Shown here: positions 23,218 through 31,587 of the stretch, in pieces | How positions within the stretch are numbered: position 1 is the first letter of the stretch | Layout of the letters: the number at the start of each line of letters is the position of its first letter | NCBI GenBank assembly: GCA_015039365.1 | Contig: WION01000104.1 | Span: 62,001-126,000, forward strand | DNA from: Amanita rubescens | Lineage: Eukaryota; Basidiomycota; Agaricomycetes; Agaricales; Amanitaceae | Reading direction: 5' to 3' | Length of the DNA: 64,000 nucleotides | Program-made: the position numbers and the translations under genes | The notes under the pieces: model-generated | Databases searched by the model: none | Told to the model about the DNA's origin: nothing | The model's input: the letters and a program-made list of their open reading frames with translations, nothing else

Positions 23218-24975
23218 TTATAATACCCTTGCTAAAACATTGAGAGAACTTGCAGGATATATGTTCCACAAGTATCTCCCATCAACTGGCAGGTACTTTT
23301 GCTCCTCAATTGATATGACTGATGCTAATACCTTGTGTATTTTCCTGACAGCTCCACGACACTCTGCTTCATTTGGCATTGAATACCCCTGGCTGCACTT
23401 GTTCTTGACCCTGGGTCCTATCAACCCCAGACGTTCCAATCCCCTCACCGCACCTGTATTAATGAATGCATCACACCACATCAGATATTTCATCTAATGT
23501 TGGCAGATCAACAATCCCTGAGTACACATAGTTGACTGTTAGAAGGTATGCAGCAAGTGGTCCAATCTGGGGAAATCGTACCAGGGCTTTCCCAGGTCTA
23601 AAGAATTGTTGGTAGCAATCTGTGAATGGCACTGTGTGGTTTTCAACATAGCCTGACCAATCATACTTCCCAGTAGCCTCACAGTAGTGTTCAGCAAGTT
23701 TAGGTGAGCGGAATTTATTATAAATGCCATATGCTCTTTGGTTGCATATGTAAGGCAGAGTCGCTTTGTGCACAATGAACTCCAGAAACCTCATCTTTGA
23801 ATTCTTGAAGGCTGCGGAACACCATCTTTTGTTCCAATGAAAAAGGTGCAGTGAAGGTAATACCACGCCAGATCAACATGCTAAACAATCCAGATCACAT
23901 ATGCACTACACTCTCATGGAATGGGCCACCCTGCAATTTGAATCTGATGTGGCTAGGCACGTGCTCTCTGAAGGGCAGTAATTGGTCTGGGTTTGCTATC
24001 ATAGCCTTATACGTGAGAGAGGTGTTCTGTCTGCTATTTGGCTGCAAGACAGCATGGACTGCATCTCATACAAAGGAGGTAAATATGCTCGAGCACCTTT
24101 TGAGCACTGATTTGACAGCTGGCGTTAGGGTGTTGGGCGCTGAGGTATGGCCATCAATCGGTAAGTTGACATTGCATACTGCAAGAATGCTCTCTGTAAT
24201 CCTGTCCAAGACCTTATGTTCTTCAGACTTGCGATTGTGTAGAGGATGTTGTCTTGCTGCTTCCCTCAGCAGCATGACCAAATTGAAGCTCTGGATGTTC
24301 AAATGTAGGATGGAAAACATGGACCACCTCATCATGTCATATGCATTCCAAGTTTGGTCCAGCAACAAGACACTTTGGCCAAATTCCTGCAGTAGGGTGT
24401 GCACAAACCATGCCTTTTGTTGATACATGCCTTCCATAGGAAACCCCAGCCAGTGCTGCACAATTTCAATGACTGTGGATGTGATCTCCTTATAATCCGA
24501 TTCTGCATCACTATCCTACTGCAAGGTTCTTGGATGTCTCCAGTATTTGAACACTTGGCCTGGTAACTGGCTATCAAAGTCGATTGGATCAAATGTGTAG
24601 CTTGTAATATGTGCAAATTAAATATTCTGGATTTTTTTGATGAGTTTCATAAGCCAATTGTCTGAAGATGCAGGTGTCTTCTCCACAATATCTTTTATGT
24701 GTCCAACGACAAAGTAGTCCAGCCACCACCACGTGAAGTAATTTGTTAGCATTATCCTGTAGTGATGGTATTGTAAGTGAATGCTCTGCTCTGCTTCTTG
24801 TTGCTCCAACTTTAAAACCTGAGGCCATACATTGGCTATTGCCCAGAGCACAGAGGAAGAGGCCAGTTGACTGCAAATACCATGGTACATTCACTCCAAT
24901 GCCTCCGTGTCTTCCCTTCCTTGTGTCTGACAGTACATCTTGTAGCAGCTTTCCTGAACCTGACTGAGCTCCCAT
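23218..24975 (-). pseudogene. Unrecognised decayed gene
   Basis: Several protein-like minus-strand frames follow each other and change phase: about 24975-24618 (…WPQVLKLEQQEAEQS, then a Trp-rich FTWWWLDYFVVGHIKD), 24461-24066 (EGMYQQKAWFVHTLLQEFGQ … SFNLVMLLREAARQHP), 23866-23471 (KLAEHYCEATGKYDWSGY … RFPQIGPLAAYLLTVNYVYS), and 23493-23218 (INTGAVRGLERLGLIGPRVK). The frames look like one gene with introns and/or frameshifts. I do not recognise the family and see no retroelement hallmark. It could be a lineage-expanded fungal gene or the coding part of an unknown DNA transposon. Confidence 0.45.
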
Positions 24976-25579
24976 TGTATGAATGATAAGGAAAGGGATT
25001 TAAGGAACCGGTGGACTCCTGCACCTGGAATTTGTGTTATTAGGAAATCAATTTAGTAATTGACAACAAAGCCATACTAACCTCTGCCTCCTGTAACGTT
25101 ACCCTTGCATACATTATCTGATCCCATATCAGGTGAAGTCCTTTCTATCAATGAATCTTCCATGGTTCATGCTTCCACAAGCATGGCAATGTTTCCATCC
25201 CAATTGGTAGGTATGTCCGTTTGTGGACCTACACCAGCTTGTGTGTTTCTCCTTTTTCTCGGCAGTGAATCTACTAACAATTGGACTGGGTTTGGGACAA
25301 CAGCATTGCTCATGGCACCGAAAGATTCCATCTCCCATGGTGCTTTTCATTTACCCATGCTTTGTCAATATCATGCATTCAGACAAGCAAAGCGCTCACT
25401 TGTGATAAGAACTTCTACGTTGGAAGATTTGGGGTCATCTGTAATAGGATAATTCAGAGAGTCTCTCATAGAGTCCAATATCTCTTACCCTGCTGAGGCC
25501 ATTGCCTGTCTTGTTTATTAGTTGTTGCCTTGGCCTTTCCATTAAGTTTCCCAACTCCCTTTGTGCTTGATGTTGCTCT
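24976..25579. other. No clear gene
   Basis: Open frames on both strands overlap each other (for example 25105-25452 plus, 25350-25129 minus) and none shows known motifs. It may belong to the decayed gene on the left. Confidence 0.3.
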
Positions 25580-25850
25580 ATTGTCTGGGTTCATGTAGAT
25601 GGTAAATTGCACATATTAATATAGGCTAGACATTACCATTTGCCCCTCCCTCCTCGCTCACTCTATTGTCTGGGTTAATGTAGATAGGTAAATTGCACAT
25701 ATGAATATAGGCTAGACATTACCATTACCATTTGCCCCTCCCTCCTCACTTGCTCTTTAGTGTCTGGGTTCATGTAGATAGGTAAATCACACATATGAAT
25801 ATAGTCTAGACTAATATTACCATTTGCCCCTCCCTCATCACCTCCATTCC
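25580..25850. repeat. Three-copy minisatellite (85-94 bp unit)
   Basis: Copies begin at about 25580, 25665 and 25759 with (A)TTGTCTGGGTT.ATGTAGAT, continue GGTAAAT..CACATAT.AATATAG and close with ACCATTTGCCCCTCCCTC. The second copy has an extra ACCATT. Confidence 0.85.
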
Positions 25851-25922
25851 CTTGTGCTTTGCTTCTGGATATTATTGTATGTGGTTTCTGGAGGTCTTTA
25901 CTGTCCCCCACACATTCCTTGT

Positions 25923-26748
25923 TAGTGTTTTAAAGTCCGGTTTGGTCCAGTTTTCTTGCTATTTTTGGCAAGAACCAGACCATGACCGGTTTTTGGGAAT
26001 TTCCAATTTGGGTGCAACTGGACCAAAACCGGTGAAAACCAGGCTTGCAGCATTGTCAGCAGGCTGTGCAACCGGTCACAACCAGTTTTTGCTTAAAACC
26101 CCTTATGTAATACTGAAAAATCGAATTTTATTAATATATAAGTAGATGACACCCTAAAATGCCAAAGTAAGTTATGTTGTGGGCATTGGGTGCATTGTTT
26201 TTCGAGGTCTGACAGTTACTAAAGTAATACAAGGGGTTGCATGGGTGGATGCATAAATGGGCACTTGGATGACATTGCCAAAATTAGACCAAAGTGATGT
26301 CATTTGTTAAAATTAGACTAAATTGATGTCATTGATATGTCATATAAGTACACTAAGCTTATCTGAGGCTGGAATGAGCTATGTTGTGGGCAATAGATAT
26401 GTTATTTTTTGAGATCTGATAGTTACTACATCAATACAAGGGATTGTATAGGTGGATGCACAAATGGGAGCTTGGATGATGTTACTAAAATTAGTGCAAC
26501 TTCTAATTTTAGTAGTGTCATCCAACTGCCCACCGGCCAATCCACCCCTCTAACCCTCCAAATGGTTGCTGAAAAAGACCGGTTGCAACCAGTTTTGCAA
26601 CCAGTCTTTGACATCTGGCCAAAAACCTCAGACCAAAACCATTTTGAGGCTGTAGCATGTAAAACTGGCAACCATGGTTCAATTGCAACTGATACTGGTC
26701 CAGTCCAGTTGCCAGTTTTTTGCCTTTTAACCAGACTTTGAAACACTA
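25923..26748. mobile_element. hAT-type MITE A (826 bp, 8-bp target duplication)
   Basis: Ends TAGTGTTTTAAAGTCCGGTT and ACCAGACTTTGAAACACTA form inverted repeats. Perfect flanks TTCCTTGT (25915-25922 and 26749-26756) give the 8-bp duplication typical of hAT elements. The interior carries the ~220-bp duplicated unit and the TTACTAAAATTAG/CTAATTTTAGTA hairpin also seen in MITE C, plus many AACCGGT/ACCAGTT words. No coding capacity. Confidence 0.9.
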
Positions 26749-26756
26749 TTCCTTGT

Positions 26757-27077
26757 GGACTCCTGAGGACTCCTGGCTCACTCCCGGGAATTCCCAGGAC
26801 TCCAGAGGGTCTCCCACCTCCCTGGAAGACCCCTCATCCCAGCCAAAATGTGCCAGGAGTGAGCCAGGACTCCCTGTGGACTCCCTGTATGAGGAGTCCA
26901 CAAGGAGTGTAAGGACTCCTTGTTTCATTCCTGTTTATGTGGTCATGTGACATGACCGGTCTGTGCACAGGCCCACAGGTATATAAGGAGGGGGCATCTG
27001 GCACATATCCCCCAGCACCCCCTTGGGAAAAGGGGGGCAGTGGAGATAAGATTAGATAGATTAGATAGATAGATAGA
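26757..27077. repeat. GGAGTCC-rich repeat, promoter-like stretch and GATA microsatellite
   Basis: 26757-26930 is dense in GGACTCC/GGAGTCC words (for example TGTGGACTCCTGAGGACTCC). A GTATATAAGGAGG promoter-like sequence is at about 26980. 27040-27075 is a (GATA/TAGATAGAT) microsatellite. The same GGAGTCC family recurs at 39362-39700. It may be an LTR remnant split by MITE B, but the ends are undefined. Confidence 0.5.
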
Positions 27078-27085
27078 CAGTAAAT

Positions 27086-27935
27086 TAGTGTTTAAAGGTC
27101 CGGTTTGGTCCAGTTTTTTGCCCAAAATTGGGAGAACCGGGACCGTGACCAGTCATTCACCAATGGCCCAACCCCAGAACTGGGACTGGAACTGCTGTAA
27201 CTGGTCACAATCAGTTCGGTCAACCTTGGTCAGCCCCAATGGACCGGTTATGGACCAGTTCTCTTATTGACCAGTTATGACCAATCCTAAAAATAGAAAA
27301 ATACTCTGCCCATCCCAACACTGCAATGGGCAGAGTATTTTTCTATTTTTATTGCAGATTATCCTGACATGTCACTGTCACAATCCTCAAACCAAGTAGA
27401 AAGATACTCTGCCCATCCCAACACTACAATGGGTGGAGTATTTTTCTATTTTTATTGCAGTTATCCTGATGTGTCACTGTCACAATCCTCAAAACAACTA
27501 GAAAAATACTCTGCCCATCCTGACACTACAATGGGCGGAGTATTTTTCTATTTTTATTGCCAATTATCCTGACATGTCACTGTCACAACCCTCAAAACAA
27601 ATAGAAAAATACTCCACCCATCCCAACATTGCAATGGGTGGAGTATTTTTCTATTTTATTACAGATTATCCTGACATGCCACTGTCACAATCCTCAAAAG
27701 AATAGAGAAATACTCCACTAATCCCAACTTTGCAATTGGCAGAGTATTCTCTTTTTTCACTAGTCATGACTGGTTCCACATCGGTTATGCAAAATGGTCC
27801 ATCAGCTGTGACCAGAACCGGAACCAAGTGCTGACCAGTAGAACTGGGACCGATGGTCTGGTCATAATTGGTCATGGTTCTGAAAGTCCAGTTCGGGTTA
27901 TTTTCTGGTCACTGTGACCGGACCTTTAAACACTA
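27086..27935. mobile_element. hAT-type MITE B (850 bp, 8-bp target duplication)
   Basis: Ends TAGTGTTTAAAGGTCCGGTT and GACCGGACCTTTAAACACTA are near-perfect inverted repeats, with flanks CAGTAAAT (27078-27085 and 27936-27943). It belongs to the same family as MITE A by its ends, but the interior differs: it is mostly a tandem array of a hairpin-forming unit. Confidence 0.9.
27285..27755. repeat. Tandem array of a palindromic ~105-bp unit inside MITE B
   Basis: Four to five copies, each with a stem AATACTC(T/C)GCCCAT ... ATGGG(C/T)(A/G)GAGTATT, then a T-rich spacer (TTCTATTTTTATTGCAG), TTATCCTGACATGTCACTG and TCACAATCCTCAAA. Changes on one arm are often matched on the other (CTGCCC with GGGCAG, CCACCC with GGGTGG), which keeps the stem paired. 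Confidence 0.85.
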
Positions 27936-27943
27936 CAGTAAAT

Positions 27944-28619
27944 AAGTAGATAGGCAGCTTGAAGGTCTAGATAAGATAAGATAAAATATAACAACATTAA
28001 AATTTCCTTTTATAGAAGTGTGACATTATGTAATGTGTGACTGTGACAAAAAAAGATGCACCTAGCTTTTGTGATTCAGAATATGCAACAATGATAATGC
28101 CAAACAAAGTCAAACATGAGATATTTGCAAAATACATTTTCAAACATAGCTTTGAAAAAATGAAAAAATTCCAAAAAATTCTCAAAAATCCCAAAAAATC
28201 ATGTGATCACATCTGTGCAAGAATTGCAGTGCCAAATGCTGCCAAACTCAAGATATTTGCAAAGTACTGTTTTGAACACCAGTCTTTTGAACCTGATCTG
28301 ATTGTCTGATTGCCTGACTCATGCTGGAACCCTGGTTGTCTGATGGTGATGGTCTGACAGTGTCTGAAACACTGGTTGTCTGTTGTCTGATATTAACTGA
28401 TGACATCTGATTGTTGTCAGACAATCAAACAACCAGTTCTAAAAGCTGAATGAAATGAGGCTCCATCTTACAAGAGCTGAGCCCTGCAATGTTTTGTAAC
28501 ACAACTTTAAGATGGCAGCAATTTCCAATGTAAACATGTACAAACACCATGCGCATAACAAAGATGATCAGGAAGAATGGGCCTTGGATTTGCTGCTTGG
28601 CAGCCCATACCCTCCAAGT
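27944..28619. repeat. Diverged repeats, no gene
   Basis: Two direct copies of a block with AATGCCAAAC..A..CAAACATGAGATATTTGCAAA (about 28094 and 28229), and an antisense relative at about 29920-30180. 28300-28440 is rich in GTCTGA/TCAGAC words. No convincing coding frame. Confidence 0.45.
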
Positions 28620-28627
28620 GTCCCAGC

Positions 28628-29685
28628 TAGAGTTTCAAGGTCTGGTTGAAGGACCAGAAAAAAACCGAGACCAGACCGAGACCGGACCATTGGTTGCAGT
28701 TGCCTGATTTGGTAGGAGCAACCAGTTGCAGTTGCCCAGTTTTGGGGGAAATGAAAGACTGGTAAAAAACCAGTTGCAACTGGTTGCAACTGGTTATTTT
28801 TGCAAAGAACAATGTCTCAGTCAGAACTCATTTTGTCAATGTCATCCAAGGGTTACTTCATGCATCCACCCCTCCAACACTCCATATCTGCACAGTAACC
28901 CTCAAATTCATCCATCCACAACTACCTGACCTTCTATATTTAGCCTAAACCCTTAGAATAGTTTCAATGTACATAATTTTTTAAAATATAACAATGTTAT
29001 TTAACTTCACTCAAGTTGAGGCAAACAAATAGTTGGCTTGTATAGTTGACCTAAGAATACTCCGCTGATCACAATGTTGTCATTGGCGGAGTATTTTTAC
29101 CTTAGTTGACCTTAAAACCTTTAAAGCAGTACAAAATACTCTGCTGATCACAGTGTCATCATTGGCGGAGTATTTTTTACCTTGGTTGGCCTAAAAATAG
29201 TCCGCCAATGACAACACTGTGATGGGCGGACTATTTTTAGGTTGACCAAGGTAAAAATACTCCGCCAATGATGACACCGTGATCGGCGGAGTATTATTGC
29301 CCTAGTTGACCTAAAAAGCTTCAAAACACTACTCCCAATCCCCTCCAACATGTAATTTTCCAAATATAGCAACATCATCCAAACACCTAACTCCCAATCC
29401 ACCCCTCTAACTTGTAATTTTCCAAATATTTTTTCCAAATATTTTTTCCAAACATAGCAACAACACCAGTTGCAATTGGTTTTGACCAGTTAAGACCGGT
29501 CAGTGACCAGATCCGGTTGCCAACCGGTCATAACCGGTTGCACAACTGCAAAAGACCATATGCAACCGGTCTTTTCCGGTTTCGGTCCAGTTTTACCAAA
29601 ATTTGAAAATTTGAAAGACCGGTCTGGTTCTGGTTGCCCTAAAAATAGGTAAAAAAACCAGACCGGACTGGACTTTAAAACTCTA
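28628..29685. mobile_element. hAT-type MITE D (1058 bp, 8-bp target duplication)
   Basis: Ends TAGAGTTTCAAGGTCTGGTT and GGACTGGACTTTAAAACTCTA are inverted repeats; perfect flanks GTCCCAGC lie at 28620-28627 and 29686-29693. The centre (29055-29310) has alternating direct and inverted copies of the AATACTCCGC..ATCACA / TGGCGGAGTATT hairpin, each beside a GGTCAACTA/TAGTTGACC word. AACCGGTT/AACTGGTT words fill the outer parts. Confidence 0.9.
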
Positions 29686-29693
29686 GTCCCAGC

Positions 29694-30482
29694 ACCAGTC
29701 CGGCAATCAGGAATCAGATACCATTTGATGGAATCAGATTTTTGGCATGTTTTCTGATGCTACTCACCATTGCACAAGTCACTGCAACTGACTTCCAGCA
29801 CTTCCAGTCACTCATAACCACCAGCAACCCCAACTTCCTAAAACTGACCAAACTTGATCATCACCAGACACCCCTCCTAAATTGACTTTGCAGGTGGTCA
29901 CAGAGTGGCAAAACCAAAAGACAAACAGACTTTTTGCATTCACATTTTAGCTTATTTAGTTTGGCATCATAATTCTTGCATGTCCTTGATCACATGGGAC
30001 ATTTTCAAGATTATTTTCAGGCTTTACAATTTCCTCACACTCACATCTGAAAAGGTCTTTTGCAAATATTTCAAGTACTTGGCATTATTTGGTTTTACAA
30101 TAAGTCCTATATTACCTGTATCATACAAATTTTCAGGTTTTTATTGCAAGTATAAACATTGCCAAACAACATGCATGCCCACCTGAAATTTGGAAAGCAG
30201 CATGAAATTGCACATGAGTGTAAAGTACTGGTCATGTCAGTCTACTTACATAGGATGTTATAGGAATGGCTGGGAATGAGTAGGAATCCTGATGGATTAA
30301 GTTTCCATGAAGATCTGACTCAGTTACAAGTGTGCCTTCAACACACAGGCATGTGAACATTGAATGCCTGACTAGGTGGTTATGAGCAAATACTGAAAAG
30401 GATGACTAGCAGCAATTTTAACTGGTTCCTGCATACTATGCTTTTCTACCCATTAGAGCAGGAAAAAAGTGGGCCACAGGTG
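29694..30482. other. No gene; repeats related to 27944-28300 in antisense
   Basis: 29920-30180 includes CTTTTGCAAATATTTCAAGTACTTGGCATTATTTGG and similar text that is the reverse complement of the block at 28094-28260, so the two stretches form a large, diverged inverted repeat around MITE D. Nothing else is recognised. Confidence 0.35.
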
Positions 30483-30487
30483 GATGG

Positions 30488-30932
30488 TGTTACATTTGTT
30501 AGTTCACAGCTAAGTCAAGCTTAACTGGTACCATAGGTTTCTCAAGGGAGTTCCAGCACTTAAGAACATTCAAAGTGTATGAGGGTTTTATCAATTAAGT
30601 CCTTCAGGGATCTTAAGCAATAAGAGAACAGTTTGACTGTTAAAACTAGACTGAGGTCTAGTTGTATATTTTTGTGGTTTGTATAGTACAAGGTACATAT
30701 ATACACAAATATAGTAAGTGGAATGCATGTGATAACGATTTACATGTGAAAATGGTTAACATGTGAAAACGGACATGCATGTGATAAAGCAGATAGCATA
30801 TGATAAAGGGTGAATGTTCAAGAATTTGCAAGAGTGCGATAAACATATGCAAAGAGAGGCAAGTAAAGAGAGAATAAGAGAGAATGGTGGCTGTGGCTGA
30901 GAAAAGATGTAACATGATGTATGTTTGTAACA
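30488..30932 (-). mobile_element. Solo LTR of the Gyp2 family
   Basis: TGTTACATTTGTTAG ... TGTATGTTTGTAACA, 445 bp, with target duplication GATGG (30483-30487 and 30933-30937). It is similar throughout to the Gyp2 LTRs at 40680 and 50660 (AAAACTAGACTGAGGTCTAG and the ACATGTGATAA words) but more diverged, so it is an older insertion. Orientation is given by analogy with Gyp2. Confidence 0.9.
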
Positions 30933-31020
30933 GATGGTGATGATGATATACTAGTGGTGGTGATGGTGTTGGTATTGATTGGTGCAGATGATGTTTTTAA
31001 ATAGTTTTGTAGTTATTTAG

Positions 31021-31538
31021 TGTTATGATCACGTCAATCTCCACCTACGATGTGTCCACGCTAAGAGCGCTTGACAAAGTAGACTAAGTCCAACGGACAA
31101 GTCAAACAATAGGTGAACGAATAAGCTAAGTGATAAGACGACTAGAAGAAGTCTTATCCTTGAGAGCGATAATGAACGGAGTAGAAACGACGTTCTTTAG
31201 GTGAGATAAGATGTGATATTGACAAAGACAAACTAAGTCGAACTTAAGGTTCGACGTTACAGTACATCGGTTTATATACATGTACAGAAACACAGCCGTA
31301 TCGTAAGTAGAACAAAGGCGATAGCAAGTATAGGTAAAACAGGAGGCATAGGGGATGGTACGTGTATGAACAAGGGGTTGGGCATAGGGTAAACGGAATG
31401 GGGATCGATAAGGGAACGAGGTAGTCCGTTTGATGAACATAATGAGGATGTGACGAAGGGGTAGGCATATACGAAAAAGTAAGCATGTCCGACGTGTCAT
31501 GTAATCATAATGTAGGAGTCCGTACCGTGTTTGTAACA
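31021..31538 (-). repeat. Gyp1 3' LTR (518 bp)
   Basis: Essentially identical to 38783-39300. The difference I see is T versus C in GGTACG(T/C)GTATG at about 31366. In the element's direction it starts TGTTACAAACACGG and ends GTGATCATAACA. A 137-codon frame inside it exists in both LTRs only because they are identical; it is not taken as a gene. Confidence 0.95.
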
Positions 31539-31553
31539 CTAGCTCTCCTCTAC
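31539..31553 (-). promoter_or_regulatory. Gyp1 polypurine tract
   Basis: In the element's direction GTAGAGGAGAGCTAG directly precedes the 3' LTR (TGTTACAA). Gyp1b has the same sequence before its LTR at 55590. Confidence 0.7.
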
Positions 31554-31587
31554 GTTGTTGACCGCAACAACAATATGCGGGTATCCT

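Noticed and set aside
27369..27572. Frame with repeated VFFYFYC peptides
   Set aside because: Translation of the hairpin tandem repeat in MITE B.
27285..27755. CRISPR-like array
   Set aside because: Units are contiguous palindromic minisatellites in a eukaryotic MITE; no unique spacers and no cas genes.
31126..31539. 137-codon frame in the Gyp1 LTRs, identical at 38888-39301
   Set aside because: Its conservation comes from the LTRs being almost identical; the composition is low-complexity and it crosses the LTR border.
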